From a virus, in the IMG/VR virus record IMGVR_UViG_3300035698_018653, positions 1-64,000 of that record: a stretch of 64,000 nucleotides of DNA; one strand, written 5' to 3'. Position numbers and translations under genes: made by a program. Below, one piece after another: positions 1 to 9,002 of the stretch. The notes under the pieces are model-generated. The model made no database searches. It was not told the origin of the DNA and was given only the letters and a program-made list of their open reading frames with translations. Each line of letters begins with the position of its first letter. The first letter of the stretch is position 1.

Positions 1-2
1 AC

Positions 3-824
3 TTAATGAATGCACTTAACCGTCCAGGCACCACCAGGAGTGGGTTTGCGGTTAAATTTGTAGATAGAGTAATACACGGAAAGACACCAAAGGTTCACGA
101 GATTTATGACGAAGTTTGTAAAGAAACGCACGGTATAATATTATATCAAGAACAAGTGATGGAGTTATTTCATAAGCTTGGAAAGATGTCTTTATCTGAT
201 GCAGATGATGCAAGGAAAGCGATCAGTAAGAAAAAGAAAAAACTTTTAGATAGTTTTAAGGACGAGTTTATAAATGGTTGTATCAACAATAAGTTAAATA
301 AAAAGGTCGCTAACGACATATGGAAAAATATGGAAAAGTTTAGCAGCTATGCCTTTAATAAAGCCCACGCTGTTGGATATGCATATATAGCGTATATAGG
401 AATGTATTTGAGGAATTATTATCCCGAGTATTTTATGTGCTCACTTCTTTATCATGAAGACAAGGAAGAGAAAATAATTTCCTTTGTTCGAAAATGTAAA
501 AGCATGAATATAAAAGTATTGAAAGCGGAAATTAATTTATCAGAAGTTAATTTTAGTTTAAAGAATAGAAAGATAGTTGTGGGGCTGTCAAATATAAAGG
601 GAATAGGTGTCAAGGCAGCACCAGAGATAACGAAGGGTAAACCCTATAGTAACTTCAAAGACTTTCTCTCAAGGGTTAATAGGCGCATTGTGAATAAGAG
701 AGTCATTAACGTTCTGGTTGACGCTAGAGTATTTAGAAATTTTGATAAAATTGATAGATCGCTTTATGATTATGATTATAGAAAGAAAAAAAGTAAAGAA
801 AAACAACGCAAACTAAATTTTTAA
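3..824 (+). CDS. dnaE: DNA polymerase III alpha subunit (DnaE-type), C-terminal part; 5' end outside the window
   Basis: The frame is open to the left edge, so this is the C-terminal part of a replicative polymerase. The first residues (NRPGTTRSG, ILYQEQVM, DADDARKAISKKK, FNKAHAVGYA) are the fingers/active-site region of family C polymerases; the equivalent DnaE text is RPG, YQEQVM, AMGKK and FNKSHA. A helix-hairpin-helix (LSNIKGIGVKAA) follows at about residue 195. The protein stops about 60 residues later, without the OB-fold and tau-binding domain of host DnaE. Its last six residues are QRKLNF, matching the sliding-clamp motif QxxLxF. Family identity is clear; the clamp contact is inferred. 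Confidence 0.93.
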   Translation, partial: LMNALNRPGTTRSGFAVKFVDRVIHGKTPKVHEIYDEVCKETHGIILYQEQVMELFHKLGKMSLSDADDARKAISKKKKKLLDSFKDEFINGCINNKLNKKVANDIWKNMEKFSSYAFNKAHAVGYAYIAYIGMYLRNYYPEYFMCSLLYHEDKEEKIISFVRKCKSMNIKVLKAEINLSEVNFSLKNRKIVVGLSNIKGIGVKAAPEITKGKPYSNFKDFLSRVNRRIVNKRVINVLVDARVFRNFDKIDRSLYDYDYRKKKSKEKQRKLNF

Positions 825-825
825 T

Positions 826-838
826 CGTATATTATATA
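826..838 (+). promoter_or_regulatory. Candidate phage promoter core, CGTATATTAT motif
   Basis: The 58-bp gap after dnaE carries CGTATATTAT followed by ATATA. Nearly the same string occurs in four other gene-free gaps (28031, 32353, 48727, 61816), always a short way upstream of a gene or RNA. The recurrence supports a phage-specific -10-like promoter element. No matching -35 box is evident and the transcription start is unknown. Confidence 0.45.
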
Positions 839-882
839 TAAAGAGAGAGAAAATAAAATATGAATAATCTAAGGGAGAAATA

Positions 883-1476
883 TTGCCAAGAAAGTTGGAT
901 AGTAATGAAGACTATTTGACAAAAAATGACAAAGATAAATTAAACCTGAAAGATTTTAAGATTGATTTAGATGAATTTGAACTAGAGCTCTTCAAGAAGT
1001 TTAAGATAAAAAAAGAAGATGTAAAGCAGACCATACATCTCGACATACCTGATTCACTCCCAGAAATAAATAATATAGTTAAGCAGCACGGAAGCGTACA
1101 GGCTTTTTGGGGTATGATATACAAAAAGTCTGTAAGAGCGGAGAAGCTTGCCGAGGAAAAATTAATGGAGTTTAAGGTGAGGAGGAGAGAGAGGTGTCTA
1201 AAGGAATATAACAAGAGGAGGAAGAATAATAAAGGAATAGTAAAAAAACAAGCAACGAAAGACGATCTTGAACAAATGTTTTATGAGATATACGTGAAAC
1301 CTAGAGATGAAACTTATATGAAATTGAAAAATAGATCGGCTACATGTAAAGTAGTTAGGGATCAGATGGAAGTTGTACACGAAGTTATGAAGCAGAGAAA
1401 AGACATATTAATGATTTTAGCAAATAATGTTAGGTTAGAACAAGACTTAACTTTCAAAAGGAAAAATTATGCCTAA
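883..1476 (+). CDS. Possible UvsY-like recombination mediator (hypothetical)
   Basis: A 197-residue charged, mostly helical protein beginning at TTG, chosen because AGGGAG lies 6 bases upstream; the earlier ATG at 860 is in another frame and closes quickly. It has two helical blocks, at about residues 65-110 and 145-190. Their pattern recalls T4 UvsY, which loads recombinase onto SSB-coated DNA, although this protein is longer than UvsY (137 residues). The next genes are a gp32-like SSB, a uracil-DNA glycosylase and RecA, which is the expected neighbourhood. The stop overlaps the SSB start by 8 bases. The identity is an inference from context and gross pattern, not from a firm motif. Confidence 0.4.
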   Translation: MPRKLDSNEDYLTKNDKDKLNLKDFKIDLDEFELELFKKFKIKKEDVKQTIHLDIPDSLPEINNIVKQHGSVQAFWGMIYKKSVRAEKLAEEKLMEFKVRRRERCLKEYNKRRKNNKGIVKKQATKDDLEQMFYEIYVKPRDETYMKLKNRSATCKVVRDQMEVVHEVMKQRKDILMILANNVRLEQDLTFKRKNYA

Positions 1477-2665
1477 AAACATGAATGATGACCCCGTTGG
1501 TGGGGGCAGTAGTTTTCGGAGGGTAATGTTTCCGGCACCTGCAGAAACCAAAAGTACTATTGTATATATCAAGCTTTTTCAGGATAAAGATTATCAGAGA
1601 GCATATGCTCACTGGTTAAAAGACAGCGAAGGAAACACGAGGCGTGTTGTTTGCCCCGGTGGAGCCGAAGGTAAAGGAAAAGCCCCTGATAAATGTCCGA
1701 TTTGTAAGGCTATTGAAGAAGGGACATTGACAGATGTAAGAACCAATAATACATATTTCTTTAATGTACTTGTTGGTGAGCTTAAGAAAAACGTGACTGT
1801 GAAAACAAAGAAAGGAAAAAAGAAGCTTGATAAGGCTATTGTTTTTGATGACGGACAATCCTATCTCTTAGAGAAGGGATTTTCTATTGCCGGTGGTATC
1901 CAGGATGTTTTGACTGAAGAGGATGATGAATTTGACACCGCTAAACATGCTATCAAAATCAGGCGCAAGGGTTCTGGCCAGTTTGATACGAAGTATACCG
2001 TTGAAAAAGTTCATATTCCCGTTATTACAAAGGTAAAGGGAGACGATATTGAATTAGAAATTGAAGACCTTGACGAACTTGTTAAGCCAACTCCTATGGA
2101 GACTATCAATAATTATCTTGGTATAGGCGCTGACGAGGCTGATGATGAAGATGATTCCCTGGAAGATGATGACGATGACGACAAAGACACTAAGAAAGAG
2201 AAAAAGAAAAGCAAGAAAAAAGATAAGAAGAAAGAGGAAAAAGAGGAAGAAGAAGATGATGACGATGACTTAAATGACGATGATGATTCAGATTCCGATT
2301 CAGATTCTGACGATTCAGATGATGACGATGACGATTTTGGAGATGATGACGACGATGAAGATGAGGAAAAACAAGAGAAGAAAAGCAAGAAAAAAGATAA
2401 GAAGAAAGAAGCCAAGAAGTCAAAGAAGGATAAGAAAAAGAAAGACGAAGAAGAAGATGACGCAGATGATGACGAAGATGATGACTTTGACGCAGATGAT
2501 GATGACGAAGATGAAGATGACAAAGATACCAAGAAAGAGAAGAAAAGCAAGAAAGGGAAAACGGCGAAGAAGGGAAAGAAAAAGAAAGAGGAAGCAGAGG
2601 AAGATGATGATGACGATGATGATGATTTTCCCGACCTTGATGGTGATGACGACGATGACGAATAA
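1469..2665 (+). CDS. gp32-like single-stranded DNA-binding protein with very long charged tail
   Basis: Residues 1-220 form the core. His48, Cys62, Cys76 and Cys79 reproduce the His-Cys3 zinc-ligand order of T4 gp32 (H-x12-C-x9-C-x2-C), here H-x13-C-x13-C-x2-C. The protein would coat ssDNA during replication and recombination and contact partners through its acidic C-terminus. That tail is extreme: from about residue 221 to 398 it alternates Asp/Glu runs with Lys-rich blocks (KKSKKKDKKK type) and contains a Ser-Asp run. It ends in DDDDDE. It sits between a possible mediator and a UDG/RecA pair. The fold call rests on the zinc signature and the neighbours. Confidence 0.75.
   Translation: MPKNMNDDPVGGGSSFRRVMFPAPAETKSTIVYIKLFQDKDYQRAYAHWLKDSEGNTRRVVCPGGAEGKGKAPDKCPICKAIEEGTLTDVRTNNTYFFNVLVGELKKNVTVKTKKGKKKLDKAIVFDDGQSYLLEKGFSIAGGIQDVLTEEDDEFDTAKHAIKIRRKGSGQFDTKYTVEKVHIPVITKVKGDDIELEIEDLDELVKPTPMETINNYLGIGADEADDEDDSLEDDDDDDKDTKKEKKKSKKKDKKKEEKEEEEDDDDDLNDDDDSDSDSDSDDSDDDDDDFGDDDDDEDEEKQEKKSKKKDKKKEAKKSKKDKKKKDEEEDDADDDEDDDFDADDDDEDEDDKDTKKEKKSKKGKTAKKGKKKKEEAEEDDDDDDDDFPDLDGDDDDDE
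2130..2662 (+). repeat. Low-complexity GA-rich DNA encoding the SSB tail
   Basis: About 530 bases made almost only of gat/gac/gaa/gag/aag/aaa codons, with imperfect repeats of an Asp-rich block followed by a Lys-rich block (three to four rounds). The composition keeps other frames and the opposite strand open, which explains long antisense reading frames here. Such DNA is prone to slippage, so the exact tail length may vary between relatives. Confidence 0.8.
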
Positions 2666-3266
2666 GTGCAAGCTTAAAAGTAATAGAAAGTCGAACGCTT
2701 GCAAGCTTGGTCTGTCCTGCACTCAGGTGGTTCTGGGTGCAGGCAGTACTAAGGCTAAGTATATGATACTGGGCGAAGCCCCAGGGCGTGACGAGGACAA
2801 AGCCGGTGAACCGTTTGTGGGTCCAGCCGGAGATTGGCTTAATAGATATTTTAAATTTTTAGGAATTAAAAGAGAAGAAGTATATATAACATATACCATA
2901 AAATGTAGACCCCATAGAATACTTAAGGTAAAATGGCAGGGAAGGAAAACCAGAAATCGTGCACCCAAAAGAGAAGAAACAAAAGCCTGTAGTGCTTGGT
3001 TAGATCACGAGATAAAAAAAGTAAATCCAAAAATTATTATTATTCTTGGTAGTCAGGCGCTGACCAGAATCACGTGTCATGAAGATGAACCTTTAACAAA
3101 GATAACTCATCATAATGGCAGATTAATTAAGACGAAAAAATATGGTTGGATCTTCGGGACAATGCATCCAGCCTGCCTTTTATATAGAAAAACTGAAAGT
3201 TTAACTATAATACAGAAAGATTTGAGAAGGTTGAAGAAAATAATAAAGGAAGGTATTGATGGCTGA
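2655..3266 (+). CDS. Family 4-type uracil-DNA glycosylase
   Basis: Removes uracil from DNA. Motif A is GEAPGRDED (residues 40-48) followed by GEPFVGPAG, and the catalytic loop is HPA at 171-173. Cys16, Cys22, Cys84 and Cys112 fit the 4Fe-4S ligands of family 4/5 enzymes. The spacing between the last two (27) is wider than the usual 14-17, because about 12 basic residues are inserted before the RAP segment. A longer frame exists upstream inside the SSB tail. The start is placed at the ATG at 2655 (or 2646), where family-like sequence begins; this overlaps the SSB stop. It stops just inside the recA start region. Confidence 0.85.
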   Translation: MTNKCKLKSNRKSNACKLGLSCTQVVLGAGSTKAKYMILGEAPGRDEDKAGEPFVGPAGDWLNRYFKFLGIKREEVYITYTIKCRPHRILKVKWQGRKTRNRAPKREETKACSAWLDHEIKKVNPKIIIILGSQALTRITCHEDEPLTKITHHNGRLIKTKKYGWIFGTMHPACLLYRKTESLTIIQKDLRRLKKIIKEGIDG

Positions 3267-4308
3267 TAAGAAGAAAAAGAATAAAGAGAAAGTTAAAGAG
3301 AGGTCAAAGGAGAAAGACAGTTCAGTCACCAGTATAGTAAATGGTGTTTTTGGAGATGGAAGTATTTTTAAATTTAGTGACAATCCAATTAATGTAGAAT
3401 TTCTTTCTACAGGAATATATGATTTAGATATTGCTTTGGGTGGTGGAATTCCCAAAGGAAGAATTATAGAAATATATGGCCCAGAAGCAAGTGGTAAAAC
3501 TACATTAGCATTACATTTTATAAGGATGATGCAAGAGGCGGGAGGAGTTGCTGCATTTATTGACGCTGAGCACGCACTAGACCCTACCTGGGCAGCGGAT
3601 ATTATAAAAGTTGATATAGATAATTTATATATTAGTCAACCAGATTGTGGTGAAAACGCATTAGATATCGCAGAGACATTAGTTGGAACAAAAAAAGTTG
3701 ATATAATAGTCATAGATTCTGTCTCTGCATTGGTTCCCAGAAAAGAATTAGAAGGAGATATGGGTGATTCTCATATGGGACTTCATGCAAGATTAATGTC
3801 TCAAGCTTTAAGAAAATTATCTGGTATTACTCACGATAACAATGTAATAGTTATTTTTATAAATCAAATAAGAATGAAAATTGGTGTTATGTTTGGCAAT
3901 CCCGAAACAACTTCTGGTGGAAGAGCATTGGCTTTTTATGCTTCTCAAAGGCTTGATATAAGGAGAAAAAGTACATTAAAGGTTGGAGAGAAAAAGGTTG
4001 CTAATTTAACTGGAGTTAAAGTAGTAAAAAATAAAGTTGCACCGCCATTTAGATATTGTGAATATGAACTTAATTTTACAGAGGGAATAGATATAGATAA
4101 GGGTTTAATTTTAGCTGGATTAAATAAGGGAATAATAAAAATTAGAGATAAAGATAAGAAACATCATATAGTATACAGAAAAAAGAGTTTGGGGTTGTTT
4201 GGTCAAGCAAATATAAAGAAACTAAATAAAGAAAAAATAGCTACCGTAAGAGACGATATAATGAAAGAGCTAAAAGGAGAGAAAGGTGGAGGGAAAGTGG
4301 TGCTATGA
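3259..4308 (+). CDS. recA: RecA recombinase
   Basis: A full-length phage RecA of 349 residues for strand exchange and recombination-dependent replication. Walker A is GPEASGKT at 74-81. The family text [19 protein letters not shown], the L2-adjacent [12 protein letters not shown] and [14 protein letters not shown] are all present. ATG at 3259 is preferred over the TTG one codon earlier because AAGGAAGG lies 5 bases before it. The stop overlaps the next start as ATGA. A bacterial-type RecA beside gp32-, gp46- and gp47-like partners is a mixed set, since T4 itself uses UvsX. Confidence 0.97.
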   Translation: MADKKKKNKEKVKERSKEKDSSVTSIVNGVFGDGSIFKFSDNPINVEFLSTGIYDLDIALGGGIPKGRIIEIYGPEASGKTTLALHFIRMMQEAGGVAAFIDAEHALDPTWAADIIKVDIDNLYISQPDCGENALDIAETLVGTKKVDIIVIDSVSALVPRKELEGDMGDSHMGLHARLMSQALRKLSGITHDNNVIVIFINQIRMKIGVMFGNPETTSGGRALAFYASQRLDIRRKSTLKVGEKKVANLTGVKVVKNKVAPPFRYCEYELNFTEGIDIDKGLILAGLNKGIIKIRDKDKKHHIVYRKKSLGLFGQANIKKLNKEKIATVRDDIMKELKGEKGGGKVVL

Positions 4309-4529
4309 AGCTAAATGACCGGTTAAAAAGGGTGTATAATGAACACAGTGTTTCCCCAGAGGACAGAAAAGAGATTAACAATATAATGGGTAGTTTTTCT
4401 GTTCTTTGGAATGATCGCGTTGGTGATCCCGGACTGAGGAGAGGAAAAAAATTAGGTTCTTTTCTTGTAGGCACTATGGAAATATTTTTTACTCTTATAA
4501 ATGAGAGAATAGCCGAGAGGAAAAAATAA
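4305..4529 (+). CDS. Hypothetical protein, 74 aa
   Basis: Not recognised. A charged, probably helical protein without Cys clusters or membrane segments. It is translationally coupled to recA by an ATGA overlap and to the next gene by a TAATG overlap, so it belongs to the recombination operon. Confidence 0.7.
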   Translation: MKLNDRLKRVYNEHSVSPEDRKEINNIMGSFSVLWNDRVGDPGLRRGKKLGSFLVGTMEIFFTLINERIAERKK

Positions 4530-4942
4530 TGTTAAGTCAGGTATTTTTTAGTATAAACTCAAAGAAAGTAAATTATTTTTGTGAGCATTACAAACAAAGC
4601 AGAAAGCGTGGACTCCGTGCTTGTTCGAATCAAGACAAGATAAAGCATATGGAGCTTCTGGATAACGATAAGAAAAGAATACTATTAACATCTTGTAAGG
4701 GCTGCTCACTACACGGTGTTACAATTCCCAAAAAAGATAGTTACAGACCCTTAACTGGCGATGCTTGTTTGAAAATAAGAAATAGAATTAAGCAGGGGTT
4801 ATCTCCCGAAATAACAGAAGAGGAAAAAGAAAATAGATCAAAAGAGTTTGCTAATAAAAGAGAGAAAAAGAAAAGTGATCGAAAGAAATATTTAGATGAG
4901 AATCACGACAGCCCATTGGATTGGCCAGAGGAAGACTTATAA
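4529..4942 (+). CDS. Hypothetical Cys-containing protein, 137 aa
   Basis: Not recognised. The N-terminal 85 residues hold several Cys residues (FCEHY, RACSN, SCKGCSLHG, DACLK) that could bind a metal. The C-terminal 50 residues are charged and low in complexity, ending in PEEDL. It lies between recA and the sbcD-like gene with no spacing, so a role in DNA metabolism is likely but unproven. Confidence 0.7.
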   Translation: MLSQVFFSINSKKVNYFCEHYKQSRKRGLRACSNQDKIKHMELLDNDKKRILLTSCKGCSLHGVTIPKKDSYRPLTGDACLKIRNRIKQGLSPEITEEEKENRSKEFANKREKKKSDRKKYLDENHDSPLDWPEEDL

Positions 4943-5986
4943 ATGATTAGATTTTTACAAATAGCTGATCTTCACCTTACATTAAGCACTATTTATGGAA
5001 AAATTAGATTTGAATTTGTAAAGCTTGGAATAGAGAAAGTTGCGACGTATGCAAAAAAGAATAAAGTTGATTTTATTGTTCTTTGTGGGGATAATTTTTC
5101 TGTTGTTAACCCTTCGGAGGAAGAGCGTTTATTTTTCTCATCTTTACTTGATATACTTCTTGATTGTGATATTCCCGTTTTTATAATTCCCGGAAATCAC
5201 GATAGTAATGAGGCTCTTTCGTCATATGATTCACTTAATGTAATTATTAAAAGAACAAGTATGAATTTATTTATATTTGATGAGCCAACTTCGCTTGAAA
5301 TTAAAGATAAAAATATATATTTTCTTCCTTTTTCTGATGATATACCAAGTCACATTATTGAAGCTGGTGATAAGGATATTGATATTTTATTTTCTCATTT
5401 TAGTATTATTGGGGGTAAGCTTTCTTCTAGTAATTTTAGAATGAAAAGGTGGATAGATAAGAAATTACTTGCAGGAATACCTTACGTTGGACTTGGTGAC
5501 CTTCATTCTTATCAGAAAGTGGGAAAGAATATTTATTATAGCGGAAGTTTTTGTAGGGTTGGATGGGGCGAGAGAGAGGAGGTTAAGGGATTTCTTGATG
5601 TAAAACTTGATACTTTTCCAGATGTAAAATTTATTCCTATAGACGATATAGATTTTAGGCAGCTAGAAATAACAAAAGGAACAGAGAGAGCAAATTTATC
5701 GGATAAAAAGACAGCTTTAAAGATAAAATATAGAAATAAATTTTATGATTATGCATATAATCTTAAAAGAAAATACTCAAAGAATGAAAATATTATTGAT
5801 ATAAAGATGGAAGGAATAATTGAGGAAGAAAAAGAGAATAAAGACAAGAGAATAGAGTATAGTTTGCCTATAAGTGGAATATCAAAAGAGTTTCTCATTA
5901 AAGATCAAAATTTAAGCAAGAGCGAAAAGAAAGCAAGATATAAATATATAAAAAATGTCCTTGTAAATAGCGGAATAGGAAATTAA
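4943..5986 (+). CDS. sbcD: SbcD/Mre11/gp47-like nuclease subunit
   Basis: Metallophosphoesterase nuclease that pairs with the following SbcC-like ATPase to process double-strand ends. Motifs run in family order: D9-L-H11, GDN at 49-51, GNHD at 84-87, SHFS with His152, and GDLH at 185-188. In SbcD the last motif is usually GHxH, so an Asp replaces the first His here. YYSGSFCR after it matches the conserved SbcD segment. The ATG directly follows the previous stop, and the gene ends one base before sbcC. Confidence 0.9.
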   Translation: MIRFLQIADLHLTLSTIYGKIRFEFVKLGIEKVATYAKKNKVDFIVLCGDNFSVVNPSEEERLFFSSLLDILLDCDIPVFIIPGNHDSNEALSSYDSLNVIIKRTSMNLFIFDEPTSLEIKDKNIYFLPFSDDIPSHIIEAGDKDIDILFSHFSIIGGKLSSSNFRMKRWIDKKLLAGIPYVGLGDLHSYQKVGKNIYYSGSFCRVGWGEREEVKGFLDVKLDTFPDVKFIPIDDIDFRQLEITKGTERANLSDKKTALKIKYRNKFYDYAYNLKRKYSKNENIIDIKMEGIIEEEKENKDKRIEYSLPISGISKEFLIKDQNLSKSEKKARYKYIKNVLVNSGIGN

Positions 5987-8113
5987 ATGGATTTAATTAA
6001 ATTAGAAGCATATAATTTATTTTCCTATAGAAAGCTTGTTATAAATTTTTTTAAATATACTTTTTGTTTGATAACCGGTGTAAAAAATTCAGAAAGTGGA
6101 ACAAATAATGGAAGCGGAAAGTCAAAAATATTTGAGATTATAACTTGGATTCTTTTTGGAAAAGTTTCTTCGTTAGCGGTTAAGGGAAACGGAACCATAA
6201 AAGATGATGTTATCAGAGAGGGAAAAAATATAGGAAAAGGCAGGTTAATACTTAAAGATAATAAAGATAAATATATTATAACAAGAAAAAGAAAGCGTGG
6301 GAGCGCCGATATAATAAGATTTTATAAAAATGGAGTTAAGCAACACATTAAAGGCGAAACCCAAAAGAAAATAATTGCTATGTTAGGAACAGATTTTAAT
6401 TCGTTTACTTCGTCTGTATATATGCCACAAGAAATGATGTCTGCTTTCTGTTCGGGAACCAATTTAGAGCGTACAAAAATTATTCAGGGCGTTGTTCCTC
6501 AGATAAGCAATATGGATATTTTAAGGTCTGTTATTTCAGATGAGAAAAGCAAGATAGATAAGGAGCTTGAGACATTTGACGTGGAAAGAAGGGTTTATGA
6601 TGAAGCCATGGAAGATATTAATATAAAAGAGCAAAAGAAACAGCTTATGATTTCTTCCGACAAGGTTGAATGTTTTTCCGATAAAATAAAGAAAAATACT
6701 ATTTTGTTAAACTCTATAGAAAGTAAAATAAAGCTCAATAAAGAGCTTTTTGAGACAAAAGAACGCAGGGAAGATCTAAGAATTGAGGCGAAGTCTCGAC
6801 ATAAAAGGTATGCCGATAGTTTAGAAAAGAATAAAGATGAATTAGGCGGTATGAGTGTTGTTAAAAAGAAAGTAAAATTAGAGAGTAAAAGAAACTCTCT
6901 TGATGCTTTATCAAAAAAGGAAGAGAAGCTCAATAAAGAAATAGATACTAATATTGCAGAGACTCAAAGTATAATTGTTAATGATAAGTTTCTTGCTAAG
7001 CAGATATTGAAAAGAAAGAGGCGTTTAGGCATGAAAGATGACGTTAAATTTTCTCCTAGTCAGAAAATGGAAAAAATAAAAGTTCAATGTGATTCTTGTA
7101 TGATGTATCTCAATAAAGATGGCTTCCGCAGACTCATTAAAGACTCGATAGCAAAAGAAACAAAGCAGAGTAATGTTATTTTAGATAAGCAGAAAAAGCT
7201 TGACGAATACTCTAAGTTAATAGATAAAAAAAGAGAATTTGAGTCAAAAAGGTCTGAGTTTTTAGGTGATATATCGTCTTTAGAAATTGATATAAGTAGT
7301 CATAAGAGAATAACCGAAAAGCTCAAGGAGGTAATGTCTGAGATAAGGGAAAATATCAAGGTGTTGAAAAGGGATTTCAATATTGATAAAAAGAAGTATA
7401 AAAGTAAAATAAATAGTTTAGAAAAAACGCTTGAAAGATATAGGGATATAGACGATAGTGATTATGAAAATTTAAATAAAAAAAATAATAGCTATAACGA
7501 AAAGCTTGACAAATATAATACTGAATCTATTGAGATTCGTGCCGTTATAGCTAACTACAAAAGGAACCTGGAAAAGAGCGAGAGAATAAAGAAAAGTATA
7601 TCAAGGCTTTCTTCCGAAGCAGAGAGTTGTAAGTATTGGTTTGATAATATACCAAAGTTAAAAGTATATATGATTGGTAGTCTTTTGCCAGATATCAATA
7701 GGGGGATGAGAGATAGGCTTAAGAGAATGAGATTTAATTTTGACGTAAAGATAAAAATTGGCAAGGAAAGAAAGACGGGTAAAATTTCCGATGAGATAGT
7801 TACTGAAACTAGAAATTTGACAACCGGAAAATTAAGGCGTTGGGAGCTTATATCTGGTGGAGAAAAACAAAGGGTTGCTCTTGCAAATTTCCTATCCCTT
7901 AATGATGTATCTAAGTTTAATTTTATCTTTCTTGACGAAGTATTAAAAAGCCTTGATCCTGTAGGTAGGAAAATAGTATTGGGTTTACTTCATGACGAGT
8001 CGGTTAATAATAAAAAGATTTTCGTAATTGATCACCTTAATGACATAGAGTCTTCATTTAAGGAGAAAATAGTTGTGAGAAATAATGACGAGATAGCAGA
8101 GGTTGCAGCGTGA
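5987..8113 (+). CDS. sbcC: SbcC/Rad50/gp46-like SMC-type ATPase with zinc hook
   Basis: ATPase partner of the SbcD-like nuclease, 708 residues. Walker A is NGSGKS at 41-46, the ABC signature is LISGGEKQRVALANF near residue 625, and Walker B is FIFLDEVLKSLDP near 650. Between them lie two long coiled-coil arms. They meet at Cys368-Asp-Ser-Cys371, the CxxC zinc hook of Rad50/SbcC that dimerises two complexes. The stop overlaps the next start (GTGA). Host SbcC is usually longer, around 1,000 residues, so the arms are short, as in phage homologues. Confidence 0.93.
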   Translation: MDLIKLEAYNLFSYRKLVINFFKYTFCLITGVKNSESGTNNGSGKSKIFEIITWILFGKVSSLAVKGNGTIKDDVIREGKNIGKGRLILKDNKDKYIITRKRKRGSADIIRFYKNGVKQHIKGETQKKIIAMLGTDFNSFTSSVYMPQEMMSAFCSGTNLERTKIIQGVVPQISNMDILRSVISDEKSKIDKELETFDVERRVYDEAMEDINIKEQKKQLMISSDKVECFSDKIKKNTILLNSIESKIKLNKELFETKERREDLRIEAKSRHKRYADSLEKNKDELGGMSVVKKKVKLESKRNSLDALSKKEEKLNKEIDTNIAETQSIIVNDKFLAKQILKRKRRLGMKDDVKFSPSQKMEKIKVQCDSCMMYLNKDGFRRLIKDSIAKETKQSNVILDKQKKLDEYSKLIDKKREFESKRSEFLGDISSLEIDISSHKRITEKLKEVMSEIRENIKVLKRDFNIDKKKYKSKINSLEKTLERYRDIDDSDYENLNKKNNSYNEKLDKYNTESIEIRAVIANYKRNLEKSERIKKSISRLSSEAESCKYWFDNIPKLKVYMIGSLLPDINRGMRDRLKRMRFNFDVKIKIGKERKTGKISDEIVTETRNLTTGKLRRWELISGGEKQRVALANFLSLNDVSKFNFIFLDEVLKSLDPVGRKIVLGLLHDESVNNKKIFVIDHLNDIESSFKEKIVVRNNDEIAEVAA

Positions 8114-8424
8114 TAAGAGTAAAGAATATCAGTCCAGATATTATAATTGACAAGGATTACTTGAGAGATATGAGGTTGAGTTTTAATTATTACAAGAAAG
8201 GCAAAGGAATAAAGAAAAATACTGTTTCTCACTTTATGTCTCAGCCGAATTTAGCAAGATTATTGAGTAAGCATAAGAAGCAGATTGAGAGATATGAAGA
8301 TAAAGATTGTACGACACTACCACCGCCGGATATTATAAAGAAATTAATTTTGATTTTAAATTTAGATCCATATAAGTTATTTGGATTGTCGAAGTATGAG
8401 ACAGATGAGGATATATTACAATGA
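8110..8424 (+). CDS. Small HTH (XRE/Cro-like) protein
   Basis: A 104-residue protein starting at GTG within the sbcC stop. The segment LARLLSKHKKQIERYE (about residues 47-62) reads as a helix-turn-helix of the XRE type. It is followed by LILILNLDPYKLFGL, the usual fourth/fifth helix region. The C-terminal domain of the gene at 45654 has the same pattern (LAKLLGKNVKQIQRYE, LDLNKLFML), so the phage has two related DNA-binding domains. A regulatory role is inferred. Confidence 0.65.
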   Translation: MIRVKNISPDIIIDKDYLRDMRLSFNYYKKGKGIKKNTVSHFMSQPNLARLLSKHKKQIERYEDKDCTTLPPPDIIKKLILILNLDPYKLFGLSKYETDEDILQ

Positions 8425-9002
8425 AAATTTTTATGGGTATTGACCCCGGTCAGGATGGAGCCGTTGCCGTTATAAACGAAAAAGGAAAGATACTAAAGAT
8501 TTATTTTCGTTTTTATATAGATATAGGTAAGCGCAAAAGAGTGGCCAAAGGCAAACAAAAGGGGGAAATGAAAACTTACGCAAATAAAATACATAATGAG
8601 CGTAAGATAATGGATTCCGTTAATGCAGTTAGTAATTATTGTAGCGGAAGGAATTATGAGTTGAAAGCTTGTCTTGAGAAACAGCAAGCAATGAAAATAG
8701 CAGGAATATCGCAGGGTATATCTTCCGCTTTTAAAACGGGTTCTGGATATGGTCTATGGAGAATGGCGCTAATGTGTGCGGCGATACCTTACGAGAACCC
8801 AATGCCGAGGTCATGGCAGAAAGATTTTTTTCAGGGGGTGGGCGGATTAGATACGAAGGAAAAATCTGTAATAGTTGCTGAGAGACTATTCCCTAATGAT
8901 TGTAAAAGATTTATTCCTACAAAAAGAAGTAGAAAAGCAAATCATAATATTACAGATGCAGTTTTAATGGCCGAATGGTTAAGGAGAAAAGAAAATGGTT
9001 GA
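8421..9002 (+). CDS. RuvC-like Holliday junction resolvase
   Basis: RNase H-fold endonuclease of the RuvC group, expected to resolve recombination junctions. GIDPGQDG places the first catalytic acid at Asp8. Glu86 in CLEKQ is the second, and NHNITDA supplies His175 and Asp179. The length, 193 residues, fits the family. It is coupled to the HTH gene by ATGA and overlaps the zinc-ribbon gene downstream by 8 bases, at the end of the recombination cassette. Confidence 0.88.
   Translation: MKIFMGIDPGQDGAVAVINEKGKILKIYFRFYIDIGKRKRVAKGKQKGEMKTYANKIHNERKIMDSVNAVSNYCSGRNYELKACLEKQQAMKIAGISQGISSAFKTGSGYGLWRMALMCAAIPYENPMPRSWQKDFFQGVGGLDTKEKSVIVAERLFPNDCKRFIPTKRSRKANHNITDAVLMAEWLRRKENG

Noticed and set aside
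2113-2550. Long Ser-rich reading frame on the minus strand, and another frame on the plus strand, inside the SSB tail
   Set aside because: Both are by-products of GAT/GAC/AAG-rich low-complexity DNA; neither has a family motif or ribosome site.
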